A stretch of 64,000 bases of DNA from Pseudoalteromonas luteoviolacea DSM 6061 (GTDB taxonomy: Bacteria > Pseudomonadota > Gammaproteobacteria > Enterobacterales > Alteromonadaceae): assembly GCF_001625655.1 (NCBI RefSeq), contig NZ_AUYB01000098.1, forward strand, positions 62,001-126,000. Reading direction: 5' to 3'. This document shows, one piece after another, positions 44,880 to 52,653 of the stretch; the stretch's first letter is position 1, and the number at the start of each line of letters is the position of its first letter. The notes below the pieces were generated by a model, which was given only the letters and a program-made list of their open reading frames with translations, had not been told where the DNA came from and ran no database searches. The translations under genes and the position numbers were made by a program.

Positions 44880-46154
44880 GTGAAGAGTAATCTGATAGTT
44901 GCTTTTTTACTAGGCGGTTTCACTTTTAGTACTTTTGGCACTGAGATGCCAAAACCCAAAATGGACAATGCGAGTGTAAATGTACAGAGTATTGTGCTTG
45001 GTTCGGGGTGTTTTTGGGGGCCTGAAAAGCGCTACGAAGCAATGACAGGTGTGATTGATGCTGAGTCGGGTTATGCTGATGGTAAAGGCTTTAAAGCAAC
45101 CTACAAAAACATCATCAGCTCGCAAAGGCGATTTGATAATAACAATTATGCAGAGGTAGTTAAGGTCACTTATAACGCCAATATGCTTTCAACAGAAAAG
45201 CTACTTAAGGCGTATTTTGAAAGTCACGATCCAACGCAAAAAAATCGTCAAGGTAACGATGTAGGAACGCAATATCGGTCAATTATCTTATTTGAGAATA
45301 ATGAGCAAAAAGAAACAGCCTTTTCTCTTAAGTCTGAATATCAAATGTTGCTACAAAAAAGCGGATATGGGGATATACAGACTAAAATCAAGCCATTAAC
45401 AAGATTTTACCCTGCTGAAGAGTACCACCAGAATTATCTAGCTAAAAACCCCAATGGTTATTGTCCAGATCACAGTACCGGGGTGACATTTGACCAAGCA
45501 AGTACTGAAGCAGTTGTGGACAACAGCGAACTGACACAGGGAAAGCATATTGTTGTTCTAGATTCGAGAAGTTATTGTCCTTACTGCGAAAAGTTTAAAA
45601 GTACAGTTGTAAATGATTACCAAGGGTCGATTCCACTGCATTATCGATATGCTGATCAGTTGAAAGGGCTAGATATAATGTCTGCTACTTGGGCAACTCC
45701 AACCATTATCCTGATTGAAAATGGAAAAGAAGTTAAGGGTTTTCAGGGGTACATGGATCGCGAAACATTTTATAAAGTACTTGGCGCATTTAAGCTAGGA
45801 GACTCAGAAGCATTTGATATAGCATTCCAAAAGGGAACTGAAAGGCCTTTTTGTAAGCAATACGATATCTTCAAAAATACACCTGATGGAGTGTTTGTTG
45901 ACAAGTTGAGCGGTGCCCCTTTATTTGATACAAAAGATAGGTTTAACTCTGGAACTGGTTGGCTATCTTTTAAATATCCGGTAAAAAATAGTGTGACATA
46001 TCACAAAGATTTAAGTCACGGGATGGTAAGGACTGAAATACGCTCAAAATCATCAGGTATACATTTAGGGCATGTTTTCAAAAAAGAAGGACCAAATGGC
46101 ACAGATAGATATTGCATCAATGCGACTGTTTTAGATTTTAAAAAACGAAGTTGA
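44880..46154 (+). CDS. Exported MsrA - thioredoxin-like - MsrB fusion (methionine sulfoxide reductase)
   Basis: A 424-residue three-domain protein with a signal peptide (MKSNLIVAFLLGGFTFSTFG). MsrA (~35-205): GSGCFWGPEKRYE, catalytic Cys44, and YHQNYLAKNP. Thioredoxin/glutaredoxin-like domain (~220-305): SYCPYCEKF with CPYC at 233-236 and TPTIILIENG. MsrB (~325-420): DRFNSGTGWLSF, HLGHVF and RYCINA with Cys412. Together these repair both sulfoxide epimers of periplasmic proteins. The order differs from Neisseria PilB (Trx-MsrA-MsrB). The MsrB part lacks the CxxC zinc pairs, and Thr replaces Cys in SGTGW. GTG start with AAGGAG 7 nt ahead. Confidence 0.92.
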   Translation: MKSNLIVAFLLGGFTFSTFGTEMPKPKMDNASVNVQSIVLGSGCFWGPEKRYEAMTGVIDAESGYADGKGFKATYKNIISSQRRFDNNNYAEVVKVTYNANMLSTEKLLKAYFESHDPTQKNRQGNDVGTQYRSIILFENNEQKETAFSLKSEYQMLLQKSGYGDIQTKIKPLTRFYPAEEYHQNYLAKNPNGYCPDHSTGVTFDQASTEAVVDNSELTQGKHIVVLDSRSYCPYCEKFKSTVVNDYQGSIPLHYRYADQLKGLDIMSATWATPTIILIENGKEVKGFQGYMDRETFYKVLGAFKLGDSEAFDIAFQKGTERPFCKQYDIFKNTPDGVFVDKLSGAPLFDTKDRFNSGTGWLSFKYPVKNSVTYHKDLSHGMVRTEIRSKSSGIHLGHVFKKEGPNGTDRYCINATVLDFKKRS

Positions 46155-46530
46155 TATATTTACAGTATGATGGGGCTTTGCCAGTAACGGCTTGGCCTCA
46201 ACCTTTACTGTATTTTCAGGGTTTATTTATTGAGTTTACGAACTGCATTAATTTAATATTTATTCATAATACACTTTCCAATTTAGGTTGTTTCCACTAA
46301 AGCATACTTGCGCTAACATTGTGTTTGTTCGTAAATTTTCTTTCAGTTGTTTTAGCTATTCTATAAATTTAACAACGCCATTGTTGTAGCTATTGAAATT
46401 TTTTAGAACTCGTAAACAAATAACATCTATTCAATTGCGTTTCTCTTTGTTTTTGTTACTATTATTTTCCATGTTGCTCATGGTGCAATTAAGTCCATTA
46501 GCGTAAACGATTTGGATTAGGGTAGCTGGT
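46155..46530 (+). other. 376-bp AT-rich stretch with one possible small membrane ORF
   Basis: The only coding candidate is TTG 46393 to TAA 46504-46506, 37 residues: a basic start (KFFRTRKQITSIQLR) and one leucine-rich helix (FSLFLLLLFSMLLMVQL). It has no Shine-Dalgarno sequence and ends 24 bp before the next gene. It could be a small membrane protein or the N-terminal relic of a sensor-type protein. Nothing else recognised. Confidence 0.3.
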
Positions 46531-47106
46531 TTGCTAGATTCGTTTGAATTATTTAGGAGTACATCTTACTATGCAAATTGCATATTTATATTCCTACTCT
46601 TTTTATTTTTGCCATATTTTTTCTTGAAATGGTATAAGCAGTCCACTAATACTGGTCGTGAAAGCAAAGCTGAATTGAGATATCACGAGCAAATGTGTTG
46701 GAGCTTAGTGGTGTTTCTTGTATTAATAAATTGGGTTGTGAGCCTTTTTGTTGATAGGTTTATTATCTCACTAGATTTACACTACTTAGAAAGAAGAAAA
46801 GTTTTTTATATGGCCAAAATGAGTGTTTCAACACTTGTTGCGATCTCTCTGTTTGCACTGCATAAATTAACCCGCATAAAAGTCTGTTTTACATCAAAAG
46901 TTTTTGCGTATTTTTTAATAAGTAACCTGACGCTTTGCTTTGCGCAATTTATATTAAGAGGGTATGAAATAACTGAAAACTTCAGATTCGTTTACTTTTT
47001 CACTGCTATGTTTACCCAGACACTTATTAATTTTTATTTTGTTTGTTTTCCTTTCAAAAAGTTTTTGTCTAAAGAAGTTAGAGTCAATTTTAACTTCAAT
47101 AAATGA
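46531..47106 (+). CDS. Hypothetical polytopic membrane protein
   Basis: A 191-residue protein with about five hydrophobic segments, rich in Phe, Leu and Lys, coded by AT-rich DNA. TTG start with AGGG about 8 nt upstream. Between helices 1 and 2 a polar loop (KWYKQSTNTGRESKAELRYHEQ) is cytoplasmic by charge. No family recognised. An inverted repeat follows the stop, so it is probably not part of the biosynthetic operon downstream. Confidence 0.6.
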   Translation: MLDSFELFRSTSYYANCIFIFLLFLFLPYFFLKWYKQSTNTGRESKAELRYHEQMCWSLVVFLVLINWVVSLFVDRFIISLDLHYLERRKVFYMAKMSVSTLVAISLFALHKLTRIKVCFTSKVFAYFLISNLTLCFAQFILRGYEITENFRFVYFFTAMFTQTLINFYFVCFPFKKFLSKEVRVNFNFNK

Positions 47107-47153
47107 GGTCTCTGTTGACTTTACCTATACAGGTGCGGCGTTAACAGAGATCT
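47106..47153 (+). terminator. Hairpin after the membrane-protein gene
   Basis: AGGTCTCTGTT (47106-47116) pairs with AACAGAGATCT (47143-47153), 10 of 11 positions, with an inner small hairpin ACCT-ATAC-AGGT in the loop. It probably separates the gene from the operon that starts at 47258. Confidence 0.55.
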
Positions 47154-47257
47154 TGGTTTATATAACTTAATATTTTAAACATCAAGTTTACATATTTCTT
47201 CCACAGTTCCTTTCTAATCTCAGGTTTACATCTTTTTATGCCTATTTGAGGACTCCT

Positions 47258-47911
47258 ATGAGTCACCAACTTATGTACGAACACCTTGTGATTGCAAGCC
47301 ATAATTGCGGTAAGATTTCTGAGTTGTATAACCTAATGAAGCCATACTCTAAGGATATAACTTCTTCTAAATCGCTAGGGTTAACTGAACCCGAGGAAAG
47401 CGGCAATTCGTTTATTGAAAACGCAGAACAAAAGGCAACAAGTGCAGCCAACATAAGTAGGTGTGCAGCGCTAGCAGACGACAGCGGGTTGTGTATTGAT
47501 GCACTCAATGGCCAACCTGGTTTACATACAGCAAGGTGGGCGAGGCAGGCAGGTGGGTACAATCAAGCAATAGATCATGTGCTTGAACGTTTAGAATCGG
47601 TGAATAATCGACGAGCTAGCATGGTATGTGCCTTGAGCCTGGCTTTTCCTGATGGTCCTGTTTATTCATTTTTAGGGGAAGTATGGGGCACTATCAGTTG
47701 GCGCGCAAAAGGTAAAAATAATATAGGGTTTGAACCTATTTTTATTCCCTCTGGTGGGACGAAAACGCTAGCTGAATATGCTTTACCTCAAAGGGATATG
47801 CTGATACCTCGTGCCAGGGCGTTTCACTTACTAACAAAGCAACTGTTCAAAACTCCTCCTGTTGCTATCAGCCAAACACAATCTTTAGGAGGTAATTATG
47901 CAGTGCTCTAA
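47258..47911 (+). CDS. RdgB/HAM1-like NTP pyrophosphatase, divergent paralogue in a biosynthetic operon
   Basis: A 217-residue member of the Maf/HAM1 fold: IASHNCGKISELYNL (usual TGNxGKxxEL), ADDSGLCIDALNGQPGLHTARWA and GFEPIFIPSGGTKTLAE. The Asp pair of ADDSG is present. The usual terminal SHRGxA substrate motif is changed to LPQRDMLIPRARAF, so base specificity may differ from dITP/XTP. ATG 47258 is chosen: TGAGGA is 6-7 nt upstream. The next gene starts inside its 3' end. First gene of a five-gene operon with SDR, C-domain and P450 genes; it may act on an activated nucleotide intermediate (inference) rather than as the housekeeping enzyme. Confidence 0.85.
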   Translation: MSHQLMYEHLVIASHNCGKISELYNLMKPYSKDITSSKSLGLTEPEESGNSFIENAEQKATSAANISRCAALADDSGLCIDALNGQPGLHTARWARQAGGYNQAIDHVLERLESVNNRRASMVCALSLAFPDGPVYSFLGEVWGTISWRAKGKNNIGFEPIFIPSGGTKTLAEYALPQRDMLIPRARAFHLLTKQLFKTPPVAISQTQSLGGNYAVL

Positions 47912-48539
47912 CCAGTCAATAGCTCTGTTTATTGCCAATGTCGGTGAGATCTGTATTGATTTACGTTCCAAAAATTCATTTTCTTCCTTGAACCGAATGG
48001 AACTCCAAGCACAACTACATTTTTTGTGTGAGAACATTGCAACGATTACCGTTCAAAAACTTTCTGACATCACCGCTAATTTAGTGTTTTGCAGGAGTAA
48101 TTGCATTGAACAAGCTGAGATAGAAATCAAATTTAAAACGGATGAAATACCTTTTTATAAAAGTTTCGTAAGAGGGCATGTTGAATTTGAGTCTCAGGCT
48201 TTTGGCAAAGTCGATATCTTATTTGAAGAAGCACAGTTTGGCGTATATCTGCTGAATATCGAGCCGGGAAAATCGATACCTAATCATATACATCTGGAGA
48301 TGGAAGAGCATGAACTCATTTTGGACAGTGGGCTGTATTTGGACAATAAGCCAATAGTAGCGGGCAACGCGTTTTCTTGGCCAAAAGGGGTTATTCACGG
48401 GTACCAAAATCGGGGCGATAAAGTAGCAACAGTGCTTTGTATAGACTCTCCCAAGTTTATACCCAGTGACGAAATTATCGTTGCAAACCTTCAAGATGAT
48501 CTTAAGTCAAAAGAATTTACTGGTGAGGCTGGTGCATGA
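47898..48539 (+). CDS. Cupin-domain protein
   Basis: A 213-residue protein. The first ~95 residues are not recognised. Residues ~100-190 are a cupin barrel: PNHIHLEMEEHELILDSG (His-x-His ... Glu metal ligands) and AFSWPKGVIHGYQNRG with the last His ligand. Such domains bind Fe, Mn or Ni and act as dioxygenases, isomerases or sensors. It starts at ATG 47898 behind a perfect AGGAGG, 14 nt inside the previous gene, and its stop overlaps the SDR start. The long N-terminal extension may bind a partner or substrate. Confidence 0.82.
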   Translation: MQCSNQSIALFIANVGEICIDLRSKNSFSSLNRMELQAQLHFLCENIATITVQKLSDITANLVFCRSNCIEQAEIEIKFKTDEIPFYKSFVRGHVEFESQAFGKVDILFEEAQFGVYLLNIEPGKSIPNHIHLEMEEHELILDSGLYLDNKPIVAGNAFSWPKGVIHGYQNRGDKVATVLCIDSPKFIPSDEIIVANLQDDLKSKEFTGEAGA

Positions 48540-49258
48540 AACAAACAGTTTTAGTTACCGGCGCTAGCTCGGGAATAGGTTATGAAACCTGTCTATTGTT
48601 GTTAAAAGCAGGGCACAATGTCGTAGGGTTGAGTAGGTCGATAAACTCAACGCACGAACTAAATAGCTATGCTAACTTTACTGCTTGGAGTTGTGACCTA
48701 TCAAAAATAGATGAAGTAGCCGATTTGCTTTTATCAATTCAAGCAAGTGTTGGAGAAATTAATGCCTTGGTTTATGCGGCTGGTGTCTGTCACCACGAAC
48801 AATTTGGCAGTACAAAGCTAAGCTCAGTGATTGAGCAAATAAATGTGAACTTAATTTCAGCATTCATCTTGTGCGAGCAAGCCATTATGCATATGCCAAA
48901 GGAGAGCTCTATTCTCCTTCTTAGTTCTACTCTAGCGGAGAAACCGATATCTACTAGTGCTATATATAGCGCATCTAAAGCCGGGCTTGAGCAGATCACA
49001 AAAGCGTCAGCTTTAGCCGGCGCAGAAAAAAAAATTAGAGTCAACGCAGTTTCTCTTGGCTGCGTGAACACCTCTATGCTCGTAAAACCAAGAGCTGATG
49101 ATTTAGATAAAAAACATCGACTAGAGCAGCTCGAACAAATACATCCATTTGGCTTGGGACAAGCCAATGAAGTCGCTTCCGTACTTATAAACCTTCTAAA
49201 CCAGCCTTGGACTACAGGCAGTGTCATCAAAATTGATGGCGGGTTGACACTAAACTAA
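48536..49258 (+). CDS. Short-chain dehydrogenase/reductase
   Basis: A 240-residue classical SDR: NAD(P)-binding VTGASSGIGYETC at the N-terminus, CDLSKIDEVADLLLSI, LVYAAGVCHHEQFG (NAG-type motif), and the active site SSTLAEKPISTSAIYSASKAGLEQ (Ser...Tyr-x-x-x-Lys). The C-terminus GSVIKIDGGLTLN is typical of 3-oxoacyl-ACP-reductase-like members. ATGA overlap with the cupin gene. Likely reduces or oxidises a carbonyl or alcohol in the product of this operon. Confidence 0.93.
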   Translation: MKQTVLVTGASSGIGYETCLLLLKAGHNVVGLSRSINSTHELNSYANFTAWSCDLSKIDEVADLLLSIQASVGEINALVYAAGVCHHEQFGSTKLSSVIEQINVNLISAFILCEQAIMHMPKESSILLLSSTLAEKPISTSAIYSASKAGLEQITKASALAGAEKKIRVNAVSLGCVNTSMLVKPRADDLDKKHRLEQLEQIHPFGLGQANEVASVLINLLNQPWTTGSVIKIDGGLTLN

Positions 49259-49264
49259 AAAGAT

Positions 49265-50521
49265 ATGAAAAATATACCAATTACGCTGTTACAAAATATG
49301 ATGTTGTCTTTTTGCTCAAATACACCAGATTTACCTATCGCAAATGTAGGTGGTGTGATCCGTTTTGAAAAAATTGACTCACAAAAACTGATTAACGCTC
49401 AACGCGAGATTATGGCTTGTCATCAAAGTTTTAAGCTCTATTTCGCACAAACAGCGCAGGGCATAGTTCAGCACGAAAGTGATGAGCAAGATCCGAGCTT
49501 TCTCGTTACTGATTTATCAGAGCTCAGTGAAAAGCAGGCATTTCAAAGGGCAAATGATACGATAATAAGGTTGTTTACTATACCAATTAGTCCTTTTAAT
49601 TTTCCGCTTCATAGAAATGAATTACTGTTACTACCTAATGACAAAGTTTGGTTGGTGTTTCTGGCTAATCATTTAATTTGTGATGGGTATAGTGCATTTG
49701 CTTACCTAAGGCAGATCGTGGAGTATTACGAAAATGGCACCTTGCCACAAAATACAACTGTCAGCTTTGTTGACTTGGCAAAAGAGCAGTTACAATACTT
49801 AAACTCTAAACAATATGAAAAAGATAGAGCTTATTGGCTGTCACACTTAAGTGAGCCAATGGAATATAGGCTATTTTCTAAAGCCAATAAACATCAGAGT
49901 AAGGCAATTCAGTTTTCGTTGCCAAGACAAAAATTTCAGGGCTTGACCGAGTGTATCAGCCGCCAAAAAGTAAATCTCTCTACCTTCCTGTTGACACTAT
50001 GGATGAAGCAATTGAATATCGATTTTCCTCTAAAAGACAGCAACCGAATAAGAATTGGTTTGCCAGTTCATGGTAGAAAGAAAAATGAATCAGATCTCAT
50101 TGTTTTTAAAGCGAACATGCTAGTCCATGAGTTTGATATAGAAATAGAACTGGGGATAATAGAACTCACAAAAAAGGTCGCTGCTCAGCTAAAGCAGGCA
50201 TATCGTCATAAAAAGTTACCGCCAGAGTTATTATACGATGAGCTCAACGTTCCGAGTCCTATGCCTTTAAGTGAGTTCAGGTTTGGCTATTTAGAACTTG
50301 AAAAACTGAGTGAAGAACCGGGATTGCCAGAATCTTTTAGCTACGAGTCGCACCTACATCATATCCTGCCTTTACAACTCAATATTGTTAATTTTCATGG
50401 TGTTGATCATATTGACTTTTTAATCGAATATAACCCGGCAAACATAACAGAGTCCCAAGTAAAGGCACACATCAAATGTCTGTTTGATACGATAACGAAT
50501 ACTGTATTAGAAAATGAATAA
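49265..50521 (+). CDS. Free-standing condensation-domain (NRPS C-domain-like) acyltransferase
   Basis: A 418-residue protein with the two-lobed condensation fold. The active-site motif appears as NHLICDG (135-141): the first His of HHxxxDG is Asn, but the catalytic second His136 and Asp140-Gly141 are kept. Other C-domain landmarks: LPLHRNELLLLP (before the motif), RIGLPVHGRKKNE (the NRP-type strand) and PLQLNIVNF. There is no attached adenylation or carrier domain. It may join an amine or alcohol to an acyl-thioester or -nucleotide. It starts 6 bp after the SDR stop and overlaps the P450 gene by 8 nt. Confidence 0.85.
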   Translation: MKNIPITLLQNMMLSFCSNTPDLPIANVGGVIRFEKIDSQKLINAQREIMACHQSFKLYFAQTAQGIVQHESDEQDPSFLVTDLSELSEKQAFQRANDTIIRLFTIPISPFNFPLHRNELLLLPNDKVWLVFLANHLICDGYSAFAYLRQIVEYYENGTLPQNTTVSFVDLAKEQLQYLNSKQYEKDRAYWLSHLSEPMEYRLFSKANKHQSKAIQFSLPRQKFQGLTECISRQKVNLSTFLLTLWMKQLNIDFPLKDSNRIRIGLPVHGRKKNESDLIVFKANMLVHEFDIEIELGIIELTKKVAAQLKQAYRHKKLPPELLYDELNVPSPMPLSEFRFGYLELEKLSEEPGLPESFSYESHLHHILPLQLNIVNFHGVDHIDFLIEYNPANITESQVKAHIKCLFDTITNTVLENE

Positions 50522-51884
50522 GATCCCTGTTGTTTCAAAACAAGAAGTAAAGTCACTTGGGCGAACCTTCATGCAAAGCCCGGCTATTTTTTTACTCAGT
50601 CTCGCTGAAAAGTTTGGCGACGTTTTACAATTTAAACTTGGTCCATTCAAAGTGGTTTTGATTTCAAACCCTGAAATAATCCAAGAGATGTTAATCGCGC
50701 AAGTTAAGCTGTTTCCCAAGGCAAAGAGGGATACAGACATCTTGAGTAAGATTGTAGGTCAAGGTATTGTTACGGCAGATCAACAGACACATAAGCCACT
50801 CAGGAAAGTTGCACAACCCTCCTTTATGCATCGCCGCATTGTTGGCTATCAAACGATTTTTGAAAAATATGCTCAAGACAGTATTGATAAGTTGAACCAT
50901 GGGCAAACGGTGAACATCGCAAGAGAGATGGAACGTTTATCTCTTCAAATAACATGCAAAACACTCTTTGGGTTAGATAAAGAAGATTTACAAAGAACAA
51001 CAGATGTGTCCAAATCTATCAGCAAGTTAAATGCACTGGTTAGTAAAAATTTCGAAGGGTTTGTTAACTTTCCAGCGTGGTTTCCTTCACCGCTAAATTT
51101 ACAGATCAAAAGGGCGAGAAAAGTCATTGATGATATTGTTGAAGAGATAATTATTAAAAGACGAAGTATGCCTTTGAAGGATCATGGCGACTTATTGTCC
51201 TCGTTAATGGAGGCTACAGATGATGCGGGACACTCTCTGACAAACGAAAATATAAAAGATCATCTTGTATCATTTTTTATTGTCGGTCATGAAACTACTT
51301 CAAATACCTTACTCTGGAGTTGGTATTGTTTAGCTAAATTTGAACGGCAAGCGCAAAATGTCTACCAAGAAATTATTGGTACCAAATCAGACGTTCCGCT
51401 TACTCTGAGCAACTACCCCAAAACCCATGCCTTTATAAAAGAAGTACTGCGGCTGTTTCCGCCTGTATGGCTTATTGGCGCGAGAAAAGCGGCACAAAAC
51501 GTTGTGATAGGCGGCTTTGAGTTTAAAAAAAATGATAGAGTTTTTATTTCTCCCTTTGTTGTACAGCGACTAGAGAGTAACTTCAATAAACCGAGCCAAT
51601 TTGATGCACGAAGATGGGAAGGAGCTGATTATAAAAAGGGTGCATATATCCCTTTTGGCGCAGGCCACAGAAATTGTATTGGCCAACACTTTGCGTTGCG
51701 GGAAATACTTACTGTATTGGTCACATTTATTAGAGTAGCAAGAGTTGAGTTTATTGATAAGTCAGTTGACCCTATAAACATTCAAGCACATGCATCGCTT
51801 TCAAATTTCGGCGGAATGACGATGAAAGTTAATAAAAGTTTTGAATTAGACAAGGTATCTGCATTTTCTAAAAGTTCAGTTTGA
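50514..51884 (+). CDS. Cytochrome P450
   Basis: A 456-residue P450 with every key motif: I-helix FFIVGHETTSN, ExxR in FIKEVLRLFPP, and the haem-binding loop PFGAGHRNCIGQHFA with Cys388. The general look (VGHETTSN, LRLFPPVW, FDARRWEG) is of fatty-acid-hydroxylase-like clades (CYP102/CYP4 type). It is soluble, with no N-terminal anchor, and no redox partner is encoded nearby. Last gene of the overlapping operon; it probably oxidises the condensation product or its acyl part. An iron-related operon follows 200 bp downstream. Confidence 0.96.
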   Translation: MNKIPVVSKQEVKSLGRTFMQSPAIFLLSLAEKFGDVLQFKLGPFKVVLISNPEIIQEMLIAQVKLFPKAKRDTDILSKIVGQGIVTADQQTHKPLRKVAQPSFMHRRIVGYQTIFEKYAQDSIDKLNHGQTVNIAREMERLSLQITCKTLFGLDKEDLQRTTDVSKSISKLNALVSKNFEGFVNFPAWFPSPLNLQIKRARKVIDDIVEEIIIKRRSMPLKDHGDLLSSLMEATDDAGHSLTNENIKDHLVSFFIVGHETTSNTLLWSWYCLAKFERQAQNVYQEIIGTKSDVPLTLSNYPKTHAFIKEVLRLFPPVWLIGARKAAQNVVIGGFEFKKNDRVFISPFVVQRLESNFNKPSQFDARRWEGADYKKGAYIPFGAGHRNCIGQHFALREILTVLVTFIRVARVEFIDKSVDPINIQAHASLSNFGGMTMKVNKSFELDKVSAFSKSSV

Positions 51885-51978
51885 TTGTGTTTTTGTCCAA
51901 CTTGTACGACTTCGATATATTGGCTTATATGTTTTCAATTTTGAAATCCTGATACTGCATTGATTCATTTTAATTAAT

Positions 51979-51997
51979 ACAAATAAAAACCATTATC
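51979..51997 (+). promoter_or_regulatory. Putative Fur box
   Basis: The 19-mer at this place matches the Fur consensus at 13 of 19 positions, including a perfect right half CATTATC. It lies about 90 bp before the first gene of the PepSY operon, where an iron-responsive promoter is expected. A TATAAT-like sequence occurs at 52034-52040. Confidence 0.5.
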
Positions 51998-52085
51998 ACT
52001 ACAGTTTGTCGTGCACTCTAGTTCCTATTATGTATATAATTGCTCTATGACTCTAATATGACTACTAAGGACTGGGAGCTCGCAC

Positions 52086-52340
52086 TTGTATTCTTTTCTT
52101 ATCGTACTTTTTGTAGTGACAGGTACGTTATTTTTGTATTTAGCTAATCGCCATCAGCGCTTATTGAACAAACCACTTAACCAAAATTTAAAAAAGGTTG
52201 GTTTAGGGTTGATATTTTTAGGTGTTATTAATGCTCTGTTTTATTTCACATTGTCAGCAGGCATCTTCCTGTTTTTAATGATTTTAATGGTAGCTCTATT
52301 TTTCATTCCTCTCGCAATTTTATTGCTGAAAAGGAGTTAA
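52086..52340 (+). CDS. Small three-helix membrane protein (DUF3325-like position)
   Basis: An 84-residue, very hydrophobic protein with three transmembrane segments and a polar loop NRHQRLLNKPLNQNLKK. TTG start with GGGAG 7 nt ahead. In iron-uptake operons of marine gammaproteobacteria a DUF3325-type protein commonly precedes PepSY-type reductases; position and size fit, sequence similarity was not checked. Begins a three-gene operon. Confidence 0.65.
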   Translation: MYSFLIVLFVVTGTLFLYLANRHQRLLNKPLNQNLKKVGLGLIFLGVINALFYFTLSAGIFLFLMILMVALFFIPLAILLLKRS

Positions 52341-52344
52341 GTTT

Positions 52345-52653
52345 ATGAATTGCAAAAAAATAGAACCGCATTGGTGGGGTAAAACTTTGGCAGGTATCTT
52401 TGCTGGTTTTTTTCTAAGTATTGGTATCGTCGGTATCTTTGCTTGGCTCGGTCCAGATGGACTAACTCAGCAAATTACAGAAGAACAAAGGTTATGGAAA
52501 ACGCAATTTAACATGTGGATTATTACTCCAATTTGGCTACTCATACTGAGCTTTGTGTATTTATTTAAAACAAGTCGACAAGCCTGGACTTGGTTGGGGG
52601 GAGCAGCCTGCACATCTCTCATAATCATTGCGATATTAAGGGAAATGCTATGA
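52345..52653 (+). CDS. Small membrane protein of the iron/PepSY operon
   Basis: A 102-residue protein with three transmembrane segments: WWGKTLAGIFAGFFLSIGIVGIFAWLGP, then FNMWIITPIWLLILSFVYLF, then the C-terminal helix. It resembles the small DUF3649-type or 'iron uptake' membrane proteins that travel with PepSY proteins. AAAGGAG precedes the ATG; the stop overlaps the next gene (ATGA). Exact role unknown; perhaps a partner subunit of the reductase. Confidence 0.7.
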   Translation: MNCKKIEPHWWGKTLAGIFAGFFLSIGIVGIFAWLGPDGLTQQITEEQRLWKTQFNMWIITPIWLLILSFVYLFKTSRQAWTWLGGAACTSLIIIAILREML

